64,000 nucleotides of DNA, from NCBI RefSeq assembly GCF_014648595.1, contig NZ_BMRK01000017.1:18038-82037 (forward strand), read 5' to 3'. Below the pieces are notes generated by a model. It had not been told where the DNA came from. It saw only the letters and a program-made list of their open reading frames with translations, and did no database searches. Shown in pieces: positions 55,299 through 63,047 of the stretch. Within the stretch, counting starts at the first letter, position 1; every line of letters starts with the position of its first letter. The translations under genes were made by a program, and so were the position numbers. Origin of the DNA: Nocardioides luteus (GTDB lineage Bacteria; Actinomycetota; Actinomycetes; Propionibacteriales; Nocardioidaceae).

Positions 55299-55757
55299 TC
55301 AGTGGGGCGTCACGGCCGGCTCGACGAGCTCGACCAGGACGCCGCCGGCGTCCTTGGGGTGGATGAAGTTGATCCGGGAGTCGGCGGTGCCGCGTCGCGG
55401 CGCGTCGTAGAGGAGACGTACGCCGCGCTCCCGGAGGATCACGGAGACCTTCTCCACGTCGGTGACTCGGTAGGCGAGCTGCTGCATGCCCGGGCCGTTG
55501 CGGTCGAGGAACTTGGCGATGGTGCTGTTCTCGTTCAGCGGCGCGAGCAGCTGGAGCTTGTTGTCGGAATCGCCGATGGCGATCATCGCCTCTTCGACGC
55601 CCTGCTCCTCGTTCGTCTCACGGTGGGCGAGCTTCATGCCGAAGGTCTTCTCGTAGAAGTCGATCGCGGCGTCCAGGTCGGCGACGGCGAGGCCTACGTG
55701 GTCGATCTGGGTGAACAGGTGCGAGGGGATCTCGGCGCTGGTCTCGGTGGAAGTCAT
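55299..55757 (-). CDS. Methylmalonyl/ethylmalonyl-CoA epimerase
   Basis: 152-residue vicinal-oxygen-chelate protein that interconverts the epimers of ethylmalonyl- and methylmalonyl-CoA. Metal ligands are the His in IDHVGLAV, the conserved His-rich strands ([13 protein letters not shown]) and the Glu in GVLVELVEP near the end. GGAGAG lies about 8 bases before the chosen ATG; the frame is open upstream but without coding character. It is divergent from the thiolase gene across the perfect operator, and 144 bases downstream of its stop ccr begins in the same direction. Confidence 0.93.
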   Translation of the reverse strand: MTSTETSAEIPSHLFTQIDHVGLAVADLDAAIDFYEKTFGMKLAHRETNEEQGVEEAMIAIGDSDNKLQLLAPLNENSTIAKFLDRNGPGMQQLAYRVTDVEKVSVILRERGVRLLYDAPRRGTADSRINFIHPKDAGGVLVELVEPAVTPH

Positions 55758-55841
55758 GGGCCTACTCTCCTTCAGGTCGGGGCCAACGGGCACAATGTGT
55801 GATGACAGCCACACCCGACGGCTGTCAGCACTCTTCCCACT

Positions 55842-55863
55842 GAGGTTACTAATAAGTAACCTC
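55842..55863. promoter_or_regulatory. Shared operator, perfect copy between epimerase and thiolase genes
   Basis: GAGGTTACT-AATA-AGTAACCTC is a perfect 22-bp dyad between the divergent epimerase and thiolase genes. It is the best copy of the motif also seen before ecm, hbd and ccr and could control both flanking genes. Confidence 0.75.
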
Positions 55864-55899
55864 GGAGGCGGATCAGCACCACAACTTCTTGGAGGACCC

Positions 55900-57090
55900 A
55901 TGTCCAACGTCATCGTCGCCGGGGCGCGCACGCCGATCGGCCGCCTTCTCGGCGCATTCAAGGGCCTCAGCGCCGCCGACCTCGGTGCCGTCGCCATCAA
56001 GGGCGCGCTGGAGAAGTCCGGCGTCTCCGCCGACAAGGTCGACTACCTGATCATGGGCCAGGTGCTCCAGGCCGGCGCCGGCCAGAACCCGGCCCGCACC
56101 GCCGGTCTGGCCGCCGGACTGCCGGCCAGCATCCCGAGCATCACGATCAACAAGGTCTGCCTCTCCGGCCTCAACGCGATCGCCACCGCCTCGCAGCTGA
56201 TCACCGCGGGCGAGGCCGAGATCGTGGTCGCCGGCGGCATGGAGTCGATGACCCAGGCTCCCCACCTGCTGCCGAAGTCGCGTGAGGGCTTCAAGTACGG
56301 CGACACCGCGCTCGTCGACTCGATGGCCTACGACGCCCTCTACGACCAGGCGACCGCCCAGGCGATGGGCGCCCTGACCGAGGCCGTCAACGCCGACCGC
56401 GACAAGGGCCTCTCCCGCGAGGAGCAGGACGCCTTCTCCGCGCGCTCGCACCAGCTGGCCGCCGCCGCGCAGAAGAACGGCACCTTCGACGACGAGATCG
56501 TCCCGGTGACGATCCCGCAGCGCAAGGGCGACCCGATCGTCGTCTCCGCCGACGAGGGCGTACGCGGCGACACCACCGTCGAGTCGCTCGCCAAGCTCCG
56601 CCCGGCGTTCTCCAAGTCCGGCACCATCACCGCCGGCTCCTCCTCGCAGATCTCCGACGGCGCGGCCGCCGTCGTGGTGATGTCGAAGGCCAAGGCCGAG
56701 GAGCTCGGCCTGGAGTGGCTCGCCGAGATCGGTGCTCACGGCATGGTCGCCGGCCCCGACTCCACGCTGCAGCTGCAGCCGGCCAACGCCACCGCCAAGG
56801 CGCTGGAGAAGGAGGGCATCTCCGCCGACGACCTCGACCTGGTCGAGTTCAACGAGGCCTTCGCCGCGGTCGGCCTGGAGTCGGCTGCCGCGCTCGGCAT
56901 CCCGGAGGAGAAGGTCAACGTCAACGGTGGCGCGATCGCGATCGGTCACCCGCTGGGCTGCTCCGGCGCCCGGATCGTGCTCACCCTGGCGCACGAGCTC
57001 AAGCGCCGCGGCGGTGGCACCGGTGCCGCCGCGCTCTGCGGCGGTGGCGGTCAGGGCGACGCGCTGATCGTGCGTGTCCCGAACGCCTGA
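55900..57090 (+). CDS. phaA: Acetyl-CoA C-acetyltransferase (thiolase)
   Basis: Condenses two acetyl-CoA to acetoacetyl-CoA, the entry to the ethylmalonyl-CoA pathway and PHB synthesis. The 396 residues contain the acyl-accepting cysteine in [10 protein letters not shown] near 88, the histidine in GHPLGCSG near 350 and the second cysteine in [12 protein letters not shown] near 380. GGAGGA precedes the ATG. The last 17 bases overlap the GTG of meaB. The perfect shared operator lies 37 bases upstream. Confidence 0.93.
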   Translation: MSNVIVAGARTPIGRLLGAFKGLSAADLGAVAIKGALEKSGVSADKVDYLIMGQVLQAGAGQNPARTAGLAAGLPASIPSITINKVCLSGLNAIATASQLITAGEAEIVVAGGMESMTQAPHLLPKSREGFKYGDTALVDSMAYDALYDQATAQAMGALTEAVNADRDKGLSREEQDAFSARSHQLAAAAQKNGTFDDEIVPVTIPQRKGDPIVVSADEGVRGDTTVESLAKLRPAFSKSGTITAGSSSQISDGAAAVVVMSKAKAEELGLEWLAEIGAHGMVAGPDSTLQLQPANATAKALEKEGISADDLDLVEFNEAFAAVGLESAAALGIPEEKVNVNGGAIAIGHPLGCSGARIVLTLAHELKRRGGGTGAAALCGGGGQGDALIVRVPNA

Positions 57091-58057
57091 CACGTCCGAC
57101 CTGGTCGCGCGCGCCCGGGGCGGTGAGCCCCGGGCGGTCGCGCGGCTGGTGTCGTACGTCGAGAACGCTCCCGTCGGTGGGGGAGAGCGGCTCCGTGAGG
57201 TGATGGCCGCGCTCGCTCCCCATGGCGGGCACGCCCAGATCGTCGGCCTCACCGGCGCCCCCGGCGTCGGGAAGTCGACCACCACCTCGGCGCTCGTCCG
57301 CGAGCTGCGCGCGGCGGGACGCACCGTCGCGGTGCTGGCGGTCGACCCGTCCTCCCCGTTCTCCGGTGGCGCGCTTCTCGGTGACCGGATCCGGATGACC
57401 GACCACGCCACCGACCCCGGCGTCTTCATCCGCTCGATGGCCTCCCGCGGCCACCTGGGCGGGCTCGCCTGGTCGGCGCCGCAGGCGATCCGGGTGCTCG
57501 ACGCGGCCGGCTTCGACGTCGTGCTGGTCGAGACCGTCGGCGTCGGTCAGTCCGAGGTCGAGATCGCCGGGCTCGCCGACACCACCGTGGTGCTGCTCGC
57601 GCCCGGGATGGGTGACGGCATCCAGGCCGCCAAGGCCGGCATCCTGGAGATCGGTGACCTCTACGTCGTCAACAAGGCCGACCGGGAGGGTGCCACCAAG
57701 GTCCAGCGCGACCTGCGCGGCATGCTCCGGCTGACCGACCGCCCCGAAGGCGCCTGGACGCCGCCGGTGCTCGCCGCCGTCGCCCAGTCCGGCAAGGGCA
57801 TGCCCGAGGTCGTCACCGCCCTCGACGAGCACGCCGCCTGGCTGCGCTCCAGCGGCACGCTCGAGGCGCGGCGTACCCGACGGGCCCGCGCCGAGGTCGA
57901 GGCCATCGCCGTCGAGACCCTCCGCGCCAGGTGGACCACCGTCGACTCCACCGTCGACCTCGACACCCTCGCCGCAGAAGTGGTCCAAGGCAAGAAGGAC
58001 CCCTACAAGGCCGCCGACACCCTCCTCGCCGAAAAGTCGAAATCCGACGCCGAGTAG
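57074..58057 (+). CDS. meaB: MeaB-type GTPase, mutase chaperone
   Basis: G3E-family GTPase (MeaB/MMAA/ArgK) that loads adenosylcobalamin into acyl-CoA mutases and protects them from inactivation. The 327 residues show Walker [12 protein letters not shown] near 62-72, the switch motif with [14 protein letters not shown] and the guanine motif NKADREG. The GTG start overlaps the thiolase gene by 17 bases; no better start lies closer to the GTPase domain. The last codons (EKSKSDAE) are part of the repeat array that follows, so the repeat has contributed the C-terminus. Confidence 0.93.
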   Translation: MSRTPDTSDLVARARGGEPRAVARLVSYVENAPVGGGERLREVMAALAPHGGHAQIVGLTGAPGVGKSTTTSALVRELRAAGRTVAVLAVDPSSPFSGGALLGDRIRMTDHATDPGVFIRSMASRGHLGGLAWSAPQAIRVLDAAGFDVVLVETVGVGQSEVEIAGLADTTVVLLAPGMGDGIQAAKAGILEIGDLYVVNKADREGATKVQRDLRGMLRLTDRPEGAWTPPVLAAVAQSGKGMPEVVTALDEHAAWLRSSGTLEARRTRRARAEVEAIAVETLRARWTTVDSTVDLDTLAAEVVQGKKDPYKAADTLLAEKSKSDAE

Positions 58058-58190
58058 TCGAAATTCGACGCCGAGACGTCAGAAATCGACGGCGAATGGC
58101 AGGACGTACGCCGGGCGTTGACCTCTCGACGTCGATAACTGACCCCTCGACGTCGATAATCGACGTATCGGCGTCGATTTCTGACTTCTC
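58031..58190. repeat. Dyad-symmetric phased repeat array, 21-bp period, four units per arm
   Basis: Units begin at 58031, 58052, 58073 and 58094; inverted units end at 58127, 58148, 58169 and 58190. The period is exactly 21 bp in both arms with the common centre 58110.5. The consensus is GAGNNGTCAGAAATCGACG, as at 12.4 kb, and the innermost right unit again has GTCAAC. The first unit and part of the second are coding (end of meaB); the rest is intergenic before the PH-domain gene. Confidence 0.88.
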
Positions 58191-58249
58191 GGGGTGGGTG
58201 TTGTCCCGGCGTACGGCTTGTTCTGTCGACTCCCGCTCGGAGAAGTCAC

Positions 58250-58255
58250 TATCGT
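58250..58255 (+). promoter_or_regulatory. -10 box of leaderless PH-domain gene
   Basis: TATCGT ends 7 bases before the GTG at 58263; no ribosome binding site is present. Confidence 0.45.
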
Positions 58256-58262
58256 TGTGGGT

Positions 58263-58769
58263 GTGAACCTCTTCGGTGTCGACATCTCCAAGCACCTTCT
58301 GCGTGACGAAGGTGAGGTCGTCGTCGACGAGGTGACCCACCACTGGGTCTCCTACATCCGGCCGGTGGCGGAGGCGATCCTCGGGCTCGCGCTGATGATC
58401 GTCGCGGCGACGATCGACATGAACGTCGCCTGGATCCTGGTGCTGGGTGCGTTCGGGCTGGTCGGGCATGCCTTCTGGCGGTCGCTGGTGGTCAGCCGCG
58501 ACCGGTTCGTGGTCACCAACATGCGCATCTTCCGCATCCACGGCGTCCTCTCCAGCGAGCTGGCGACGATGCCGCTCGCGCGAGTCCTCGACATCACGGT
58601 CAAGCAGTCGTTCTGGGGCCAGATGCTCAACTACGGCCACTTCGTCTTCGAGTCGGCCGCGCAGGAGCAGGGCCTGAACGACATCCACTTCGTCGGTCGG
58701 CCGACCGAGCGTGACCTCACCATCCAGCGCGTCGTCCAGCGCGCCGGTCTGCGCGGCAGCGTCGGATAA
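58263..58769 (+). CDS. Bacterial PH-domain membrane protein
   Basis: 168 residues. Two adjacent hydrophobic helices (about 35-75; AEAILGLALMIVAATID and WILVLGAFGLVGHAFW) are followed by a YdbS/bPH_2-type pleckstrin-homology-like domain (VVSRDRFVVTNMRIFRIHGV, LARVLDITVKQSFWGQMLNY and YGHFVFESAAQEQGLNDIHF as successive parts). Function unknown; such proteins are thought to respond to membrane state. The GTG start is supported by the -10 box and by the beginning of family-like sequence (VNLFGVDISKHLL). Confidence 0.82.
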   Translation: MNLFGVDISKHLLRDEGEVVVDEVTHHWVSYIRPVAEAILGLALMIVAATIDMNVAWILVLGAFGLVGHAFWRSLVVSRDRFVVTNMRIFRIHGVLSSELATMPLARVLDITVKQSFWGQMLNYGHFVFESAAQEQGLNDIHFVGRPTERDLTIQRVVQRAGLRGSVG

Positions 58770-58806
58770 ACCCGCGGCGGGTGGCCGCGGCGCTGGAGTC
58801 TGCTCC

Positions 58807-58812
58807 TAGGAT
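58807..58812 (+). promoter_or_regulatory. -10 box of leaderless CnoX-like gene
   Basis: TAGGAT ends 7 bases before the ATG at 58820, and no Shine-Dalgarno sequence is seen. Confidence 0.45.
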
Positions 58813-58819
58813 TGAGGGC

Positions 58820-59785
58820 ATGACGCAGCAGCCGTTCTCCCGTCCCGGAGCCGTCGACCTCTCCGGGCTCGCCAGCACCCCTCCCGCCCAGAACGCCCCC
58901 TTCGGCGCTCCGGCCGATGCGGCGCCCGCCCAGGGGCAGAGCCAGAGCCTCGGCTCCTACACCGTCGAGATCGACGAGCAGATCTTCCAGTCGGTCCTCG
59001 AGGCGTCGATGACCGCTCCGGTCGTCCTCGTCTTCTACTCCGCCTCCCGTGCTCCCGAGAGCGTCACCTACGCGCGCGACGTCTCGACGGTCGTGGAGGA
59101 GTACGACGGGCGCTTCCTGGTCGGCCTGGTCGACATCGACAAGAACCCGCAGATCGCGCAGGCGCTCCAGGTGCCGCAGGTCCCGCTCCTCTACATCCTG
59201 CTCGACGGCCGGCCGGTCACTCAGCCGATCCCGGGCGCGCTCGGCCTCGAGGAGCTGCGCACGGTCTTCCAGCAGCTCGGCCAGCAGCTCACCACCCAGG
59301 GCATCGGCGGTCGCCACAAGCCCAACGCCATCGGTGGCGCCGCCGCGAGCGAGGAGGGCGCCGAGCCGGCGATGGACCCGCGTTACGCCCCCGCCCAGGA
59401 CGCGCTGGAGCGCGGTGACATCGACGCGGCCGTGGCCGAGTACGAGAAGCTGATCGCCTCCAACCCCGCCGACTCCGAGGCCGCCGCCGGGCTGGCGATG
59501 GCCAAGGTCCTGCAGCGTACGCAGGGGGTCGACCTCAACGCCGCGCGTGCCGCCGCCGCGGACGCTCCCGACGACGTCGAGAAGCAGACCATGGTCGCCG
59601 ACCTCGACCTGCTCGGTGGCCACGTGGAGGACTCCTTCCTCCGGCTGATCGAGCTGGTCAGGCGTACCTCCGGCGACGAGCGCAACAAGGCCCGCGAGCA
59701 CCTGCTGGGTCTCTTCGCCGCGGTCGGCAACGACGACGAGCGGGTGCTCAAGGGTCGTCAGTCGCTGGCCTCCGCGCTGTTCTGA
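58820..59785 (+). CDS. CnoX/YbbN-like co-chaperone (thioredoxin fold plus TPR)
   Basis: 321 residues: a Pro/Ala-rich start (1-45), a thioredoxin-like domain (about 48-155) and a TPR-like helical C-terminus (about 190-321; QDALERGDIDAAVAEYEKLI). In the active-site position the sequence reads VFYSASRAPES, so the CxxC pair of thioredoxin is missing. CnoX proteins hold chlorinated or stressed substrates for GroEL, and several lack a redox pair. The ATG is set by TAGGAT 7 bases upstream. Its 3' end overlaps the convergent LysR gene by 28 bases. Confidence 0.87.
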   Translation: MTQQPFSRPGAVDLSGLASTPPAQNAPFGAPADAAPAQGQSQSLGSYTVEIDEQIFQSVLEASMTAPVVLVFYSASRAPESVTYARDVSTVVEEYDGRFLVGLVDIDKNPQIAQALQVPQVPLLYILLDGRPVTQPIPGALGLEELRTVFQQLGQQLTTQGIGGRHKPNAIGGAAASEEGAEPAMDPRYAPAQDALERGDIDAAVAEYEKLIASNPADSEAAAGLAMAKVLQRTQGVDLNAARAAAADAPDDVEKQTMVADLDLLGGHVEDSFLRLIELVRRTSGDERNKAREHLLGLFAAVGNDDERVLKGRQSLASALF

Positions 59786-60681
59786 TCCGCGCTGGCCTCG
59801 ACCAGAGCGGAGACCACCGCGCCGACCGCCGGTGAGGCGGCCATCGTGCGCCGGTGCAGCGCGAGGATCTCCCGGGTGGGGACCGGGTCGACGACACGGA
59901 TCGCGACCAGGTCCTCACCCAGCTCGGCCCGCCCGAGCCGGGGGACGAGCGCGATCCCGAGACCGGCGCGCACCAGCGCCAGGTGGCTGTCGAACTCCGC
60001 CGAGACGTGCGCGATCCGCGGCAGATGGCCGGTGCCGGCGTACATCCGGTTGAGCCACTGGCGACAGATGGTGCCGTCCGGGGTCGCGATCCAGTCCTCG
60101 GCGACGAGGTCGTGCGGCGTGACCTTGGCCAGCTGCGCGAGCGGATGATCGCAATGGGCGATCACGTCGGCGACGTCGCGGTGGAGCTCGGTGGTGACGA
60201 GGTGGTCGGGGATCGAGAGGGGCACGTCGCCCCAGGAGTGCACCACCCCGATCTCGCTGTGGCCGGTGGCCACGAGGTCGACGGTGTCCCACGGCTCGCG
60301 CTCGGAGAGCGTGAGCGTCAGGTCGGGATGGGCGGCGCGGAGCCTGCCTGCGACCGGCGCGATCAGGCCACGCATCGCGGTGGAGAAGGCGGTCAGCCGC
60401 AACCGCCCGGCCACGGTCGTGGCCTGCTCGTGCAGGCCGGCCTCCAGCGACTCCATGTCGGCGATCAGGCGCGAGCCCTCCTCGACCAGGTGGCGTCCGG
60501 CGTGGGTGAGCACCACGCCGCGCCCGATCCGCTCGAGGAGAGGTACGCCGACCTGTCGCTCGAGCCGCTTGACCTGCTGTGACACCGCGCTGGGGGTGAA
60601 GCCCAGGGCGTCGGCGGCCGCGACGACGGAGCCATGGGTGTCCACGGTGCGCAGGGCGACCAGTGCGGCGAGATCGATCAT
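59758..60681 (-). CDS. LysR-family transcriptional regulator
   Basis: 307 residues: an N-terminal winged helix-turn-helix (LVALRTVDTHGSVVAAADAL, then GFTPSAVSQQVKRLERQVG, about 5-60) and a periplasmic-binding-like effector domain. TAGCAT ends 6 bases before the ATG. It is divergent from an EamA transporter gene, the classic LysR-exporter pair, and the spacer holds a GAAGCA/TGCTTC dyad. The effector is probably a substrate of that exporter; which one is unknown. Confidence 0.93.
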   Translation of the reverse strand: MIDLAALVALRTVDTHGSVVAAADALGFTPSAVSQQVKRLERQVGVPLLERIGRGVVLTHAGRHLVEEGSRLIADMESLEAGLHEQATTVAGRLRLTAFSTAMRGLIAPVAGRLRAAHPDLTLTLSEREPWDTVDLVATGHSEIGVVHSWGDVPLSIPDHLVTTELHRDVADVIAHCDHPLAQLAKVTPHDLVAEDWIATPDGTICRQWLNRMYAGTGHLPRIAHVSAEFDSHLALVRAGLGIALVPRLGRAELGEDLVAIRVVDPVPTREILALHRRTMAASPAVGAVVSALVEASADQNSAEASD

Positions 60682-60687
60682 GAAGAA

Positions 60688-60693
60688 ATGCTA
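60688..60693 (-). promoter_or_regulatory. -10 box of leaderless LysR gene
   Basis: TAGCAT on the minus strand ends 6 bases before the ATG. Confidence 0.45.
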
Positions 60694-60707
60694 CGTCATT
60701 TGGTGAA

Positions 60708-60727
60708 GAAGCATTCGATGGTGCTTC
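60708..60727. promoter_or_regulatory. LysR-type dyad between divergent genes
   Basis: GAAGCA-N8-TGCTTC is a perfect inverted repeat in the spacer, and TGAAGAA recurs on the LysR side. The position, about 27 bases before both start codons, fits the binding site of the LysR regulator. Confidence 0.5.
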
Positions 60728-60753
60728 ATCGTCTTTGCCTTCATCCTGGAGGT

Positions 60754-61740
60754 GTGAACCGCCGTGACTCGTTGCTCGCCGTGCTCGTCGCCGTCCTGTG
60801 GGGCTTCAACTTCATCGTCATCGACTGGGGACTCGAGCCGCGCGAGGGTCACTCGGTGCCGCCGTTGTTGCTGCTCGCGGCGCGGTTCGTCCTGGTCGCG
60901 TTCCCGGCGGTCTTCCTGCTCCCGCGCCCGGAGGCTCCCTGGCGGGTGATCGTGGCGGTCGGGGTCTTCATGAGCATGGGCCAGTTCGGGCTGCTCTACA
61001 CCGGCATGGCCGCGGGGATGCCGCCCGGGCTCGCCGGGCTCGTGCTCCAGGCGCAGGTCGTGCTCACCATCGTGATCGCGGCCGGTGTGCTCCGGGAGCG
61101 TCCGAGCCCGATGCAGGTGGCCGGGGTGCTCGCCGGCGCCGTCGGCCTGGTCGTGGTGGCGCTCGGCCGGGGCGGCCACGTACCCGCCGTCGCGCTCCTC
61201 CTCTGCCTCCTCGCCGCGCTGTCGTGGGCGATCGGCAACGTGATCTCCCGAGCCGCGAAGGTGCCCGGTGGCCTCGGGCTGACGGTCTGGTCGGCGCTGG
61301 TCGTGCCGCTTCCGCTGCTGGCGCTGTCGCTGGTGATCGACGGCCCCGACGGCGTACGCGACGGGGTGGCGGCCTTCGGGTGGGAGGCGCTCGTCTCCAC
61401 GGCCTACACGGTGGTGCTGGCCTCGTTCGTCGGCTACGGGATCTTCAACTCGCTGCTCGCGCGGCACCCGGCGTCCTCGGTGGTGCCGTGGATCCTGCTG
61501 GTGCCACCGGTCGCTATCGGCTCCGCGTGGCTGCTGCTCGGTGAGGTGCCGAGCGCGGGTGAGCTCACCGGCGGCGCGCTCCTCGTCGTGGGAGCGCTGG
61601 TCGCGCAGGGAGTGCTACGAGCGCCCCGACTCGGTGTAGCCAGGGCCGCCCCGCAGCGCGGCCAGAGCGGCCTCGACGCGGCGGGTGGTGAAGTCGGCGG
61701 CCCGCTCCCGGACCTCGTCGATGGTGCAGAACGCCACTGA
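60754..61740 (+). CDS. EamA-family transporter
   Basis: 328 residues with ten membrane helices (two EamA repeats) and a hydrophilic C-terminal tail of about 40 residues. It is a member of the drug/metabolite transporter superfamily and a likely metabolite exporter under control of the divergent LysR regulator. The GTG giving VNRRDSLLAVLVAVLWGFNF was chosen because the first helix begins there; CATCCT lies 6 bases upstream and GGAGG is almost in contact with the start. The tail overlaps the convergent NUDIX gene by 126 bases, which is long; an earlier stop is not available in this frame. Confidence 0.86.
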   Translation: MNRRDSLLAVLVAVLWGFNFIVIDWGLEPREGHSVPPLLLLAARFVLVAFPAVFLLPRPEAPWRVIVAVGVFMSMGQFGLLYTGMAAGMPPGLAGLVLQAQVVLTIVIAAGVLRERPSPMQVAGVLAGAVGLVVVALGRGGHVPAVALLLCLLAALSWAIGNVISRAAKVPGGLGLTVWSALVVPLPLLALSLVIDGPDGVRDGVAAFGWEALVSTAYTVVLASFVGYGIFNSLLARHPASSVVPWILLVPPVAIGSAWLLLGEVPSAGELTGGALLVVGALVAQGVLRAPRLGVARAAPQRGQSGLDAAGGEVGGPLPDLVDGAERH

Positions 61741-62358
61741 GCGGATCTCGCGCGGCTGCAGGGTGGCCTGCTCGAGGATCGTCGGCGCCTGGACGCCACC
61801 GTCGAAGACCAGGCAGACGGCGTCGTCCCAGCCGCCCCACGGCGGCAACCAGTCGGTGAGCAGCAGGTCGCCGGCCGGGATGACGAGCGAGAGCTCCTCC
61901 TCGATCTCGCGGACGGTGGCCAGCTGCGGCGACTCGCCGACCTCGACGATGCCGCCGGGCAGGTCCCAGTCCTTCTTGTAGGTCAGCTGACACATCAGCA
62001 CGCGCTCCGCGTCGTCGCGCACCAGCATCTGCCCGATCGCGCGCTTGCGCGGGAGGAACGAGTTGAGCAGCGCACGGAAGCCCTCCGGCGCCTCCACCGG
62101 AGCATCGCTCGCGACCCGGGCGTAGAGCATCCGGTCCTTGCCGCCGGCCACACCGCGCAGCAGGCCCTCCCGGTGGAGCCCGGACCAGGTCGCCGTCCGC
62201 TGCTCGGTCACGTCGTCGGGGTCGACCAGCGCCTCCACCCGGTGATGGGTGAGGAGCGCGGCGGCCACCTCGCGGCGTACGACGTCGACGGCCTCGCCCG
62301 CGGCCCACTCGATCCGGGCCACGCCCTCGGCAACGGTCGTCGTCTCTGGCTCGCTCAC
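61615..62358 (-). CDS. NUDIX hydrolase
   Basis: 247 residues. The Nudix box reads GIVEVGESPQLATVREIEEE (about 142-161) followed by LSL, so the usual EExGU glycine is serine while the metal-binding glutamates are intact. The first 100 residues are a separate helical or mixed domain (ARIEWAAGEAVDVVRREVAA). The substrate, a nucleoside diphosphate derivative, cannot be told from sequence. TAGGGT ends 6 bases before the GTG start. Confidence 0.88.
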   Translation of the reverse strand: MSEPETTTVAEGVARIEWAAGEAVDVVRREVAAALLTHHRVEALVDPDDVTEQRTATWSGLHREGLLRGVAGGKDRMLYARVASDAPVEAPEGFRALLNSFLPRKRAIGQMLVRDDAERVLMCQLTYKKDWDLPGGIVEVGESPQLATVREIEEELSLVIPAGDLLLTDWLPPWGGWDDAVCLVFDGGVQAPTILEQATLQPREIRSVAFCTIDEVRERAADFTTRRVEAALAALRGGPGYTESGRS

Positions 62359-62364
62359 GCTCCA

Positions 62365-62370
62365 ACCCTA
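62365..62370 (-). promoter_or_regulatory. -10 box of leaderless NUDIX gene
   Basis: TAGGGT on the minus strand ends 6 bases before the GTG at 62358. Confidence 0.45.
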
Positions 62371-62381
62371 GCGAGCCGAGC

Positions 62382-62408
62382 TGTCACAACTCGGTGACTG
62401 CCGGTGTC
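62382..62408 (+). promoter_or_regulatory. ECF41-like promoter of the CMD-sigJ operon
   Basis: TGTCACA (62382-62388), a 16-base spacer and TGTC (62405-62408) closely match the ECF41 promoter, which I recall as TGTCACA-N16-CGTC. It is 43 bases before the CMD-family gene, whose operon encodes an ECF41-type sigma factor, so autoregulation is likely. Confidence 0.6.
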
Positions 62409-62450
62409 TGGATGGTGACGAGACGCTCGAGACGACACAGGAGGGCGAGG

Positions 62451-63047
62451 ATGCCCAGCACGTTCAGGATCCCGAAGGCAGAGCTGACCGGTCTCTACGG
62501 AGCGGCGGTGAGGCGGGTCAGCAAGAAGATGTACGGCGAGGTCCCCGATGTCGGCTACGTCTACTTCCACCACAAGCCGCTCCTGCGGGCGGTGATGGGC
62601 TTCGAGGCGAAGGTCGGCAGATGGAAGGCGCTCGACCCGACGTACAAGTCCCTGGCCGAGCTCGCCGCCGCGAGCACGATCGGCTGCAGCTGGTGCCTCG
62701 ACTTCGGCTACTACCTGGCCCGCAACGAGGACCTCGATCTGGCGAAGATCAGCCAGGTGCAGGTGTGGCGCACCTCCGATGTCTTCGACGAGACGGAGCG
62801 CAAGGTCATCGAGTACGCCGAGGCGATGTCGTCCACCCCGATGACCGTCACCGACGAGATGGTCGCGGCCCTGCTCGCCGAGCTCGGCACCGAGGCGATG
62901 GTCGAGCTGACCCAGATGATCGCGCTGGAGAACATGCGCTCACGGTTCAACTCCGCTGCCGGGCTGCAGAGCCAGGGCTACTCCGACGTCTGTGAGGTGC
63001 CGCTGGCTCCGGCGCCGGCTGATTCGTCGGTAGGGTCGCAGGCATGA
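62451..63047 (+). CDS. Carboxymuconolactone decarboxylase-family (AhpD-like) protein
   Basis: 198 residues with the CMD/AhpD fold. The redox-active pair is in STIGCSWCLDFGYYLARN near 80-97 (CxxC plus downstream acidic and histidine-less helix). It is probably a peroxidase or disulfide-type oxidoreductase. AGGAGG lies 6 bases before the ATG; the open frame extends 19 codons upstream without coding character. Its stop overlaps the ATG of the sigma factor gene (ATGA). Pairing of a CMD-family gene with an ECF41 sigma gene is the typical context of that sigma group. Confidence 0.9.
   Translation: MPSTFRIPKAELTGLYGAAVRRVSKKMYGEVPDVGYVYFHHKPLLRAVMGFEAKVGRWKALDPTYKSLAELAAASTIGCSWCLDFGYYLARNEDLDLAKISQVQVWRTSDVFDETERKVIEYAEAMSSTPMTVTDEMVAALLAELGTEAMVELTQMIALENMRSRFNSAAGLQSQGYSDVCEVPLAPAPADSSVGSQA

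Noticed and set aside
61615-61740. 126-base overlap of the EamA and NUDIX genes as evidence of a frameshift
   Set aside because: Both frames end naturally and the EamA tail lies after the last membrane helix, so a long 3' overlap is possible without an error.
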